From: Saccharibacillus alkalitolerans
GTDB taxonomy: Bacteria > Bacillota > Bacilli > Paenibacillales > Paenibacillaceae
Direction: 5' to 3'
NCBI RefSeq assembly: GCF_011090185.1
Contig: NZ_JAAFGS010000002.1
Coordinates: 620,001 to 684,000 of the forward strand
Length of the DNA stretch: 64,000 nt
Shown: in pieces, positions 26,010 through 34,207 of the stretch
Layout of the letters: every line of letters starts with the position of its first letter
How positions within the stretch are numbered: position 1 is the first letter of the stretch
Notes under the pieces: generated by a model
What the model saw: only the letters and a program-made list of their open reading frames with translations
The model's database searches: none
What the model was told of the DNA's origin: nothing
Made by a program: the position numbers and the translations under genes

Positions 26010-26053
26010 AATAACAAAACGAAGAATAACAAACCACGACTATAAATAACAAA
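26010..26053 (+). promoter_or_regulatory. Three AATAACAAA elements upstream of the importer promoter
   Basis: Exact AATAACAAA copies lie at 26010-26018, 26025-26033 and 26045-26053, all in the same orientation. The last ends 8 bp before the -35 hexamer at 26062. This is the normal position for an AraC-type activator touching RNA polymerase. Confidence 0.6.
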
Positions 26054-26061
26054 TCAGCACA

Positions 26062-26111
26062 TCGATAAAAAAATTCCGCGGGTCTATAATCCATATCAGA
26101 AAGCGCATTCA
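26062..26111 (+). promoter_or_regulatory. Promoter and cre-like site of the mannooligosaccharide importer operon
   Basis: TCGATA (26062-26067) and TATAAT (26085-26090) are spaced 17 bp. AGAAAGCGCATTCA at 26098-26111 matches the cre consensus at 12 of 14 positions and covers about +1 to +14, a roadblock position for CcpA. A leader of about 105 nt follows. Confidence 0.6.
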
Positions 26112-26203
26112 TCTCCACTACACCTAAGTCATACGCCTGATTTTATCTATTTTGTTAGCGTGTGAAATCAAGCAGTTCCCAACAAAGAAAGGGGTTCAAA
26201 ATC

Positions 26204-27532
26204 ATGAAGAAACGCAAATCCATTATGAGTCTGGCCGCTCTGACGCTGTCCGCTTCCCTCTTTACCGGCTGCTCCTCCGGGGACAGCGGAACGTCCGCGT
26301 CCGGTTCGAACGGCGCCGCCGAAGACGGCGCGCCGAAAGGCGACATCACCGTCATCACCCAGCGTACCGACATCGTCGACACCGTCTTCCAGGACTACGC
26401 CAAGAAGTTCAACGAAAAGTATCCCGATGTGCACGTCAATTTCGAAGCGCTGGCCAATTACGAAGACCAGATCAAAATCCGCATGAACACGAACGATTAC
26501 GGCGATGTCCTGCTGCTGCCGACCAGCATTCCGCTGGCCGACACGCCGACATTCTTCGAGCCGCTGGGCACGATGGACGAGCTGTCCAAGCAGTACGACG
26601 GACTCGAAGAACGCGAAGTCGACGGCAAAGCTTACGGCATCCCGATCACGATCAACTACTCGGGCGTCATTTACAACAAAGCGGTCTTCCAGCAGGCCGG
26701 CATCGCCGATCCTCCGAAGACGATCGACGAATTCATGCAGGCGCTGCAGGCGATCAAGGACAAGACCGACGCCGTGCCGATCTATACCAACTATGCCGCC
26801 GGCTGGCCGCTGACGCAGTGGGAAGCCGTGCTGACCACGGTGGCGGGCGATGCGGATTACGTCAATATCAAGCAGCCGAACACGGACGACAACTTCGTCC
26901 CGGGCGCTCCGCATTACGAGCTGTATAAAGTGATGTACGACGCGGCCAAGAACGGTCTCATCGAAGAAGATCCGACGACGACCGACTGGGAATCGTCCAA
27001 AGCCGATCTGGCCAACGGCAAAATCGGAACGATGGTACTCGGTTCCTGGGCGATCGGCCAGATCAAAGGAATCGCGCCGAACCCGGACGATATCGGCTTC
27101 ATGCCGTTCCCGACCAATGCCAAAGAGCGCATCGTGCCGCTGGCCGACGATTATACGCTCGGCATCAACGTACACAGCGAAAACAAAGCCGCGGCCCGCG
27201 CCTGGGTCGACTGGTTCATCAACGAATCCGGCTATCCGACGACCGAAGGCGGCGGCATGAGCCCGGTCAAAGGCGCCGAGCTGCCGGAAATTCTGAAGCA
27301 GTTCGAAGGAACCGACGTGAAGTTCGAAACGCAGACGCCGGCCAAAGACGGAGAACAAGGTTGGGTCGACAAGATCGACAAGGACGCGGAAATCGGTCTC
27401 TGGCAGCCGGACTTCAAGAAAGTCATCATCGAAGCCGGCATCGGCAACCGTCCGGATTCCTACGACGACATCATGAAGGGACTTAACGATGCCTGGGTGA
27501 AATCCCGCGCCAAAGTCGTAAGCGAAAAGTAA
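26204..27532 (+). CDS. ABC importer sugar-binding lipoprotein
   Basis: A 442-residue family 1 extracellular solute-binding protein. The start is ATG 26204 behind AAAGGGG; an upstream GTG at 26162 has no ribosome binding site. The signal peptide ends in the lipobox FTGC at residues 20-23, followed by a Ser/Gly linker. The N-lobe holds DVLLLPTSIPL and GVIYNKAVFQQAG; the C-lobe holds MVLGSWAIGQIKG and IGFMPFPTN. It is a clear paralogue of the sensory lipoprotein at 18762. Together with the two permeases downstream it should capture mannooligosaccharides outside the cell. No ATPase gene is present locally, so a shared MsmX-type ATPase is likely. Confidence 0.9.
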   Translation: MKKRKSIMSLAALTLSASLFTGCSSGDSGTSASGSNGAAEDGAPKGDITVITQRTDIVDTVFQDYAKKFNEKYPDVHVNFEALANYEDQIKIRMNTNDYGDVLLLPTSIPLADTPTFFEPLGTMDELSKQYDGLEEREVDGKAYGIPITINYSGVIYNKAVFQQAGIADPPKTIDEFMQALQAIKDKTDAVPIYTNYAAGWPLTQWEAVLTTVAGDADYVNIKQPNTDDNFVPGAPHYELYKVMYDAAKNGLIEEDPTTTDWESSKADLANGKIGTMVLGSWAIGQIKGIAPNPDDIGFMPFPTNAKERIVPLADDYTLGINVHSENKAAARAWVDWFINESGYPTTEGGGMSPVKGAELPEILKQFEGTDVKFETQTPAKDGEQGWVDKIDKDAEIGLWQPDFKKVIIEAGIGNRPDSYDDIMKGLNDAWVKSRAKVVSEK

Positions 27533-27550
27533 TCGCGCCACATGCAAACA

Positions 27551-27570
27551 CCGCCGGCTTCGGCCGGCGG
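27551..27570 (+). promoter_or_regulatory. Intercistronic UUCG-tetraloop hairpin
   Basis: CCGCCGGC-TTCG-GCCGGCGG is a perfect 8-bp stem with the very stable UUCG loop, 18 bp after the binding-protein stop and without a T-run. Such hairpins typically protect the 3' end of binding-protein mRNA in importer operons. Confidence 0.6.
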
Positions 27571-27595
27571 ACATAGAAAAGGGCTTCGGAGGAAC

Positions 27596-27833
27596 GAGAC
27601 GCGCCGCGTCTCCTAACTTGTCGAGAAAGTCTAATTCCGAGTGAAGCGAGGAGGCGGAGGGAGAAATTCAGTGGAGGAACGATAGTGATCGCCTTTGAAA
27701 TCGAGAAAATCCCGCTCAAATTCGATCTCTTTTCTCGATTTCAACACGCGACCGGAACGAATTTCTCCCGCAGCCTTTGCGCTTCTAGAACGAATAAGAC
27801 ATTCTCGACAGACTAAGAGACGCGCCGCGTCTC
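27596..27833. repeat. ~240-bp near-perfect palindromic element inside the importer operon
   Basis: The two halves are inverted copies. The 17-mer GAGACGCGCCGCGTCTC caps both ends (27596-27612 and 27817-27833) and is itself a palindrome. GTCGAGAA-GTCT-ATTC, GGGAGAAATTC and a perfect 15-bp TTGAAATCGAGAAAA (27695-27709 / 27730-27744) pair across the centre. No open frame fits. It could be a non-autonomous mobile element or a structured intergenic repeat. It fills most of the 358-bp gap between binding protein and permease; the rest of that gap holds the UUCG hairpin. Confidence 0.8.
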
Positions 27834-27890
27834 CTCTTCCTTTTTATAGCCGGCAGGACCGGACGAAAGACCCTTACGGAGGTGTGGAAT

Positions 27891-28754
27891 TTGAGTTACC
27901 GCAACCAGCGAATCCTGATTATCGCCTGCTTTACCGTTATTCCGTTGGCGCTGCTCATCACGTTTGCCTATCTGCCCGTCGTCAACATGTTCCGGTACAG
28001 CTTTACCGACTGGAACGGGTACAGCAAGACGCTCAAGTATGTCGGGTTCGACAACTATAAGAGCATTTTTACCGATCCCAAATATTTTTCCGTCTTCAAG
28101 GTCAGTCTCTACTATTTCTTCGCCACGTTCGTGCAGATGGGGCTTGCCCTGTACTTTGCCACGATCTTGAGCTTTAACGTTCGCGGCAAAAACTTTTTCA
28201 AAGGCGTACTGTTCTTCCCGTATCTGCTGAACGGCGTCGCGATCGGCTTCATCTTCCTGTTCTTCTTCAAGCCGGGCGGAACCCTCGATACCGTGCTGAG
28301 CCTGATCGGCCTCGACTTCCTCACCCAGAAATGGCTGCTGAACCCGAATATCATTAACGTGTCGCTCGCCGGAGCTTCCGTATGGAGATACATGGGCTTC
28401 AACTTCATCGTATTCCTCGGCGCCATCTCTTCGATTTCGAAAGACATTTACGAAGCCTCGGACATCGACGGCGCCAACCGCTGGCACCAGTTCCGTCACA
28501 TTATCCTGCCGAGCATCAAAAGGATCGTCCAGCTCAACATCATCTTGTCCATCAGCGGCGCGATCAGCGCGTTCGATATTCCGTACATCATGACCGGCGG
28601 CTCGAACGGCAGCAACACCTTCGTCATTCAGACTGTGGACGTCGCATTCAAATACGGAAAAGTCGGATTGGCTTCGGCCATGGCCGTCGTGCTGCTCTTC
28701 ATCGTCGTTGTCGTCACGCTGATCCAGCAGCTGTTCGTAAAGGAGGAGAAATAG
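27891..28754 (+). CDS. Carbohydrate ABC transporter permease, MalF/UgpA type
   Basis: A 287-residue protein with six membrane segments. The EAA loop that docks the ATPase is EASDIDGANRWHQFRHIILPSI, near residues 185-205. The start is TTG 27891, six bases behind GGAGGTG; a GTG at 27882 overlaps that site and is unlikely. It is directly followed by the second permease. Separation from its binding protein by the large palindrome is unusual. Confidence 0.9.
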   Translation: MSYRNQRILIIACFTVIPLALLITFAYLPVVNMFRYSFTDWNGYSKTLKYVGFDNYKSIFTDPKYFSVFKVSLYYFFATFVQMGLALYFATILSFNVRGKNFFKGVLFFPYLLNGVAIGFIFLFFFKPGGTLDTVLSLIGLDFLTQKWLLNPNIINVSLAGASVWRYMGFNFIVFLGAISSISKDIYEASDIDGANRWHQFRHIILPSIKRIVQLNIILSISGAISAFDIPYIMTGGSNGSNTFVIQTVDVAFKYGKVGLASAMAVVLLFIVVVVTLIQQLFVKEEK

Positions 28755-29630
28755 ATGCAGGCCGCCAAACCCGCCGCACGCCATACATCCCGTTCGCATA
28801 CGTTCCGCTATACGGCCGCCTCGATTGTCAAGTATGCTTCGCTGATCATCGGCGCGCTGGCCGCGCTCGTGCCGATCGTCGTCGTCTTGTTCGCTTCGCT
28901 CAAGACGGGGGCCGAATACGGCTCGACCGGACCGCTGACGCCGCCGTCGAACTGGCTGAACTTCGACAATTACACCAAAGCGTTCGTCAACGGCAAGATG
29001 ATGGTCGGCTTTATGAACACCATGATTATTCTGGTCGTGTCGATCGTCGGAGCTACCTTTACCGGATCGATGATCGCGTATATTTTGAGCCGGTTCCAAT
29101 TTCGCGGCAAAAAACTGCTGCTCGGCGCGTTCCTGCTGGCCACGCTGATTCCGAGCGTAACGACGCAGGTCGCCACGTTCCAGATCATCAACGATCTGAA
29201 TCTGTTCAACACGCGACTGGCGCCGATCGTGCTGTATCTGGGCACGGACATCATCGCCGTCTACATTTTCCTCCAGTTCCTCGACACGATCGCGGTCTCG
29301 CTGGACGAATCGGCGATGCTGGACGGCGCTTCGTATTTCACCATCTATTTCCGCATTATCCTGCCGCTGCTGCTGCCCGCGATCGTCACGGTCGTCATTA
29401 TCAAAGGCGTCAGCATCTACAACGACTTCTATACACCGTTCCTGTACATGCCCAAGACGTCGCTGCAGGTCATATCCACCGCCTTATTCAAGTTCAAAGG
29501 CCCGTACGGCTCCCAGTGGGAAGTCATCTGTGCGGCGATCATCATTACGATTATCCCGACGCTGATCGCGTTCCTGTCGCTGCAAAAGTACATCTATAAC
29601 GGCTTCGCCCAAGGCTCGGAAAAAGGCTGA
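28755..29630 (+). CDS. Carbohydrate ABC transporter permease, MalG/UgpE type
   Basis: A 291-residue six-helix permease with the EAA-type loop LDESAMLDGASYFTIYFRIILP near residue 180-200. The ATG at 28755 abuts the stop of the first permease, with AAGGAGGAG inside the upstream gene, so translation is coupled. It completes the importer membrane pore. Confidence 0.92.
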   Translation: MQAAKPAARHTSRSHTFRYTAASIVKYASLIIGALAALVPIVVVLFASLKTGAEYGSTGPLTPPSNWLNFDNYTKAFVNGKMMVGFMNTMIILVVSIVGATFTGSMIAYILSRFQFRGKKLLLGAFLLATLIPSVTTQVATFQIINDLNLFNTRLAPIVLYLGTDIIAVYIFLQFLDTIAVSLDESAMLDGASYFTIYFRIILPLLLPAIVTVVIIKGVSIYNDFYTPFLYMPKTSLQVISTALFKFKGPYGSQWEVICAAIIITIIPTLIAFLSLQKYIYNGFAQGSEKG

Positions 29631-29717
29631 TTTCGTCGCGCCGCGCACTCTTGCCCGAAAGATGACGGCCGGGCTCAGCCCGGCAAATCTTACGCTCATA
29701 AAAAGGAGACTGTCCTC

Positions 29718-30740
29718 ATGTCCAATGTACGCATCATCGGAAATTCGCTGCCTCGCATGCCGTGGGAAAACAAACCGGAAGGCCTGGAAGCGCCGATCTG
29801 GCGCCATTCCGCCAATCCGATCGTTCCCCGCAACCCCGCTCCCGGCATCGCCCGCATTTTCAACAGCGCCGTCGCTCCGTACGAAGACCGCTTCGTCGGC
29901 GTGTTCCGCGCCGAGACGGTCAACGGCCGTCCGCATCTGTCGCTGGGCTGGAGCGACGACGCGCTGAGCTGGACGTTCGACGAACGGCCGATCGACTTCG
30001 TCGACGAAGAAGGCCGTCCGTTCAATCCGGGCTATGCCTACGACCCTCGGCTGGTTCAGGTCGAAGGCGTCTATTACATCATCTGGTGCACCGATTTCTA
30101 CGGGGCCGCGATCGGGCTGGCCCGCACGGAAGATTTCAAGACGTTCGTCCGGCTGGAAAACCCGTTCCTTCCGTTCAACCGCAACGGCGTGCTGTTCCCG
30201 CGGAAGATCGGCGGCAATTACGTCATGCTGTCGCGTCCGAGCGACAGCGGCCACACGCCGTTCGGCGACGTGTTCCTGAGCGAAAGCCCCGACCTCGTCT
30301 ACTGGGGCAAACACCGCCATGTCATGAGCAAGGGCGGCCAGGGCTGGTGGCAGTCCGTCAAGATCGGCGGCGGTCCTGCTCCGATCGAGACCAGCGAAGG
30401 CTGGCTGATGTTCTATCACGGCGTGACCGGCACCTGCAACGGTCTCGTCTACAGCATGAGCGCCGTCATCCTGGATCTCGACGAACCTTCCAAGGTCAAA
30501 TACCGCTCCGCCAACTTCATTTTGACGCCCGAGGAATGGTACGAAGAACGCGGCTTCGTCGCCAACGTCGTGTTCCCGTGCGCCACGCTGCACGACGCGG
30601 ATACCGGACGCATCGCCATCTATTACGGCGCGGCCGATACGTACGTGGGCGTCGCCTACACGACGGCGGAAGAAATCGTCCGCTACGTGATCGAGACGAA
30701 CGAAATCATCGGCGACGATCGCGAGATCGGACGGATGTAA
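29718..30740 (+). CDS. GH130_2-like beta-1,4-mannooligosaccharide phosphorylase
   Basis: A 340-residue GH130 propeller, shorter than the GH130_1 enzyme at 21403 and only distantly similar. The catalytic Asp109 lies in YAYDPRL. Other blocks are RIFNSAVAPYEDRFVGVFRAE, NGVLFPRKIGGNYVMLSRPSD and GPAPIETSEGWLMFYHGV. Subfamily 2 enzymes release mannose-1-phosphate from the non-reducing end of mannooligosaccharides. Having both subfamilies is the usual arrangement for mannan users. The start ATG follows AAAAGGAGACTGTCCTC. It lies in the importer operon, 87 bp after the second permease. Confidence 0.88.
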   Translation: MSNVRIIGNSLPRMPWENKPEGLEAPIWRHSANPIVPRNPAPGIARIFNSAVAPYEDRFVGVFRAETVNGRPHLSLGWSDDALSWTFDERPIDFVDEEGRPFNPGYAYDPRLVQVEGVYYIIWCTDFYGAAIGLARTEDFKTFVRLENPFLPFNRNGVLFPRKIGGNYVMLSRPSDSGHTPFGDVFLSESPDLVYWGKHRHVMSKGGQGWWQSVKIGGGPAPIETSEGWLMFYHGVTGTCNGLVYSMSAVILDLDEPSKVKYRSANFILTPEEWYEERGFVANVVFPCATLHDADTGRIAIYYGAADTYVGVAYTTAEEIVRYVIETNEIIGDDREIGRM

Positions 30741-30845
30741 CAGGACTGGGCATCGACGCCCGAAAATCATATACTGGGAAAGAAAGCGGTTTCGGTTAGT
30801 CGGATAACCGGAGCCGCTATTTCCAATGAAAACGGGGGAATGAAC

Positions 30846-31820
30846 ATGGATCGGGATATGCCTCTGCGCGAACTGCGCGAATACGAAGGAAAAAGTCCGC
30901 TCCCGGACGACTTCGATGCTTATTGGGAGCGGGCGCTGGCCGAACTCGACGCGCAGCCGCTGGATTACGAACTGGTGCCCGCGGAGATGACCAGCCCGGC
31001 GGCCGAGTGCTTTCATCTGTACTTTACCGGCGTGGGCGGCGCTCGTGTACACGCCAAATACGTGCGGCCCAAACGCCCCGCCGGCGCCGAACCCGTCGAA
31101 GCCGGTCCCGGCGTCGTCATGTTCCACGGTTATTCGTGCGACAGCGGCGACTGGGGCGAGAAGATCCTGTATGCGGCAAGCGGCGTCAGCGTGCTGGCGT
31201 TGGACTGCCGCGGGCAGGGCGGGCCGTCCGAAGACAATCTGCGGACGAAAGGCCCGACGCTGCGCGGCCATATCATCCGGGGTCTCGAAGACGACAGTCC
31301 GGACAGCCTGTATTACCGGAACGTGTTCCTCGACACGGTGCAGACGGCGCGCATCCTGATGAGCATGCCGGAAGTCGACGAGACGCGGGTCGCCGCTTAC
31401 GGCTACTCGCAGGGCGGCGCCCTGACGGCCGCATGCGCGGCGCTGGAACCCCGCATCGCGCTGGCGATCCCCGTCTATCCGTTCCTGTCGGATTACCGCC
31501 GCGCGTGGGAAATGGAAGTCGTCTCTTCCGCTTACGAAGAGCTCTCGTATTACTTCCGCTGGTTCGACCCCCAGCATAAGCGCGAGGAAGAGACGTTCCG
31601 CAGGCTCGGTTACATCGACATTCAGAATCTGGCTCCCCGCATTCGCGGCCGCGTGATCTGGGTGACCGGATTGACCGACACGGTCTGCCCGCCGTCCACG
31701 CAGTTCGCCGCCTACAACAAGATTACGGCGGACAAAGAAATGATCCTGCTGCATGAGCACGGCCACGAATGGCTGCCGGGCGTCGGCGACCGGGCGCTGA
31801 CGGAAATCTGCGGGCTGTGA
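30846..31820 (+). CDS. CE7 family acetyl esterase (acetylxylan esterase/cephalosporin-C deacetylase type)
   Basis: A 324-residue alpha/beta hydrolase. The oxyanion region is MFHGYSCDSGDW, with RGQGG after it. The nucleophile Ser is in YGYSQGGA, the Asp in TGLTDTVCPPS and the His in HEHGHEW. No signal peptide is present. ATG 30846 is chosen because the GGGGGA site abuts the upstream ATG (30840). CE7 enzymes remove acetyl groups from imported short oligosaccharides. In this operon the natural substrate is acetylated mannooligosaccharide, by inference. It is the last gene before a strong terminator. Confidence 0.9.
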   Translation: MDRDMPLRELREYEGKSPLPDDFDAYWERALAELDAQPLDYELVPAEMTSPAAECFHLYFTGVGGARVHAKYVRPKRPAGAEPVEAGPGVVMFHGYSCDSGDWGEKILYAASGVSVLALDCRGQGGPSEDNLRTKGPTLRGHIIRGLEDDSPDSLYYRNVFLDTVQTARILMSMPEVDETRVAAYGYSQGGALTAACAALEPRIALAIPVYPFLSDYRRAWEMEVVSSAYEELSYYFRWFDPQHKREEETFRRLGYIDIQNLAPRIRGRVIWVTGLTDTVCPPSTQFAAYNKITADKEMILLHEHGHEWLPGVGDRALTEICGL

Positions 31821-31824
31821 AGAC

Positions 31825-31865
31825 GAAAAAAGGGACGCATTCGCTTGTCGAATGCGTCCCTTTTT
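31825..31865. terminator. Bidirectional intrinsic terminator
   Basis: AAAAAAGGGACGCATTCG and its complement form an 18-bp stem with A- and T-tracts at the ends, between convergent genes. Confidence 0.9.
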
Positions 31866-31880
31866 GTCTACCCGTAAAAG

Positions 31881-32855
31881 TTACTTTTTCGCCGTGCCCG
31901 TGCCGGAATCGGCCTGAATCGAAGTCAGCGACGTCAGCGCCGGCGTCAGGAACGTCTCGGAAGCTTCTCCGCTCGGGGCGTGAACGCGGAACACGTACGC
32001 GTTCGAGCCGCCCGGCTCCCAGACGACGTAATCGTGCACCCCTTTTTCGTCCGACACCTGAAGCAGCAGGGACGCGCCGTACAGCGGCCCTTCCGCGAGC
32101 TGGTCGCCCGAGTATTCTTTGACTTCCCCGTACTGCTTGAATTCGGCTTCGCCGCTTTTGCGCAGTTCGTCCAGATTCACCTTGGCCGGCAGCACTTCGA
32201 TATCCGCATAGTAGTCCGGATAAGCGGTCAGGTACAATCGGTTTTTCGCGTCATCGAACGTATAGGCGTCGAACACGTACAGCGAGTAGCCGTCGCCCTG
32301 CTTCAATGCGGCCGTACGCTTATCGGGCATGCCTTCGCTCATCATGGAGATTTCTTTGGTCGCGGGGCGCTCGGAAGCCGCCGTCTCATCCGGCGTTTCC
32401 GTTCCGCCTGCCGTTCCCGTTCCTTCTCCGGCCTCTCCCGACGAAGCGGCATCGGCTTTTGCCAGCGATTGAATCTCCAGCTGCGGCGTGCCGCTGCCCT
32501 CGACCGGATGTTCCACGTATTCGAACGAGATCGTGTCGCCTTCGTTGAGGCCTTCGAGCTGCGACGCCGCTCCTTCCGACAGCTGGAACGAAGTCGGCTT
32601 GCCGTCCACGTTCACTTCGATCGTATGCGGATCGGCTTGTCCGTTATATACGCCGGTCGCTTCGACGGCTTCGTGCTGCGATTCGTCGGGCTTGGCGGGT
32701 TCGCTCGGCGCCGGATCGGCAGGCGGTTCCTGGGTCGTATTGGCAGGCACTTCTCCCGGCTCTGGCGCCGGCGCTTTGGCCGTCGAGCAGGCTGTCAAAG
32801 CAAAAGTCAACAGCAGCGCGGAGGCCAGGCTCATCATTTTCGCGGTTTTGTTCAT
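31881..32855 (-). CDS. Secreted lipoprotein of unknown function
   Basis: A 324-residue protein with a lipobox LTAC near residue 22, a Pro/Glu/Ala-rich linker (about 30-65), a small domain (VYNGQADPHTIEVNVDGKP to EYVEHP), a second Gly/Thr/Glu-rich linker and a C-terminal domain (about 165-310) ending with ASETFLTPALTSLTSIQAD. ATG 32855 is preferred: GGAGGTG lies six bases before it and overlaps the upstream ATG 32870. I do not recognise a family. It is monocistronic, and the location on the outer face of the membrane is the only firm statement. Confidence 0.75.
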   Translation of the reverse strand: MNKTAKMMSLASALLLTFALTACSTAKAPAPEPGEVPANTTQEPPADPAPSEPAKPDESQHEAVEATGVYNGQADPHTIEVNVDGKPTSFQLSEGAASQLEGLNEGDTISFEYVEHPVEGSGTPQLEIQSLAKADAASSGEAGEGTGTAGGTETPDETAASERPATKEISMMSEGMPDKRTAALKQGDGYSLYVFDAYTFDDAKNRLYLTAYPDYYADIEVLPAKVNLDELRKSGEAEFKQYGEVKEYSGDQLAEGPLYGASLLLQVSDEKGVHDYVVWEPGGSNAYVFRVHAPSGEASETFLTPALTSLTSIQADSGTGTAKK

Positions 32856-33044
32856 CGTAAACACCTCCATAATTATTAGACGGGTCTCCGCCGGAAAATG
32901 TTACAGATAACGCGGCGGCGATTTTGCTTCATATTGTATAATACACACCACGAAACCTTTCCGCCAAAACAACCAGCGAAAGCCGTTCTGCGGATGTCTA
33001 TCAAATATCCATACACATTCGCACCGTCAAGAAAGGGGTTTTGT

Positions 33045-34142
33045 ATGATGAAGTTGCTTCTATCGAAAGTGTCGGCCGCTCTTCTGCTCTGTGCCGCCGC
33101 AATTCTCCCGATCGGCACCGCCTCGGCAGCTGCGCAGACGCTTTTGTCCGATCGTTGGCTGTCCGCCGAAAAGGTGCTGCCTGTCGGCGGCGGCGCCGCT
33201 CTGCTGCGATCCTCCGACTCGGCGGCTTTCCTCGATCTGGACAGCGGCCGTCTGAAGCGCCTTTTGCCCGACCAAAAAACACTCGATGCCGAGGTGCTGT
33301 CAAATCCGCTAAAGGTGGTACTGCTTACCGCCGGCGAATCCGGAAAGATCGAGAAGCACGTTTACGACGGCAGCGGCAAGGAAATAAGCAGCACCGTCTA
33401 TAAGCTAAAGCTGCCGGAGCGCGGAGAAGCTCGCTGGGGCGCGCCTTCCGCCAAAGCGAAGGAACAGCTGGCGGTACGCGGCGAAAATCTTTTTGTTCTA
33501 TACGATTCGGGCGGGCATCAAGTGCTGCGTTACGACGCGGGCATCCAGCCGAGCGCGATGTACGAATACGTAAGCATAGAAGGTTGGGACTTCTCCGCAT
33601 ATCCGTACCTTGCGATCCAGTATCAAGGACAGCGAATCATGGCTTCGGATTTTTTCGTCCGCACCGTGAATCTTTATAACAAGTCCGTTCGCGAGCTGCC
33701 GAGCCTCGAGATCTACAAGCAGTTGAAGATCGACGCGCGGAATCGGCTCCAAGTCTGGAACTCTTTCGGCTACAACGGGATCAGACCCGCAAACGCGGCA
33801 AGTCCCGATCCCGCGAAGAAGCAGTCTTTTCACACGGTATACAATCTGGATTCCGGCAAAGTCTCTCTTGACCATGCGCTCATGTTCGATCTACAGGAAG
33901 GCCTTGAGCCGAGCGGCTGGGAAACGCAGGTCGCCGGCAATTACGTTTTCGTGCGCGATCTGACGGCCCGAACCTGGAACCTGTACGCCGCCGACGCTTC
34001 GTCTCCGGTCGCTTCGGCGCAGAAGGACCTGGCAACAAAAGCGAGATTTCTCCGTTACGATCCGGCCTCGAAAAAAGCTTATTTCCTTGTCGATGACTCC
34101 TCCTCCGCAGGAAAGGCGGCGGTACGGACAATCTCCTTCTGA
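33045..34142 (+). CDS. Secreted protein of unknown function, possible beta-propeller
   Basis: A 365-residue protein with a Sec signal peptide (residues 1-27, ending ASAAA). The body contains repeated short strand patterns (for example LLRSSDSAAFLDLDSGRLKR, LFVLYDSGGHQVLRYDAG, NYVFVRDLTARTWNLYAAD). These resemble propeller blades, but I can assign no family. The start ATG 33045 has GAAAGGGG six bases upstream; ATG 33048 is nearly equivalent. It is divergent from the lipoprotein gene at 31881-32855. Confidence 0.7.
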   Translation: MMKLLLSKVSAALLLCAAAILPIGTASAAAQTLLSDRWLSAEKVLPVGGGAALLRSSDSAAFLDLDSGRLKRLLPDQKTLDAEVLSNPLKVVLLTAGESGKIEKHVYDGSGKEISSTVYKLKLPERGEARWGAPSAKAKEQLAVRGENLFVLYDSGGHQVLRYDAGIQPSAMYEYVSIEGWDFSAYPYLAIQYQGQRIMASDFFVRTVNLYNKSVRELPSLEIYKQLKIDARNRLQVWNSFGYNGIRPANAASPDPAKKQSFHTVYNLDSGKVSLDHALMFDLQEGLEPSGWETQVAGNYVFVRDLTARTWNLYAADASSPVASAQKDLATKARFLRYDPASKKAYFLVDDSSSAGKAAVRTISF

Positions 34143-34160
34143 TCATTTCTGCTTGCAAAA

Positions 34161-34194
34161 AAAAGACCTTTCGGATGATTCCGCAAGGTCTTTT
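34161..34194. terminator. Bidirectional intrinsic terminator
   Basis: AAAAGACCTT-CGG and CCG-AAGGTCTTTT pair around a short loop, between the convergent secreted-protein and pit genes. Confidence 0.8.
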
Positions 34195-34207
34195 GTCATG
34201 CTTTGTA

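Noticed and set aside
27596..27833. Intrinsic terminator or insertion sequence
   Set aside because: It is far longer than a terminator and has no T-run after the stem. It contains no transposase frame. It is recorded as a palindromic repeat instead.
21403..30740. The two GH130 genes as a recent duplication
   Set aside because: They differ in length (419 and 340 residues) and in motif context (VYDMRL against YAYDPRL), so they belong to different subfamilies.
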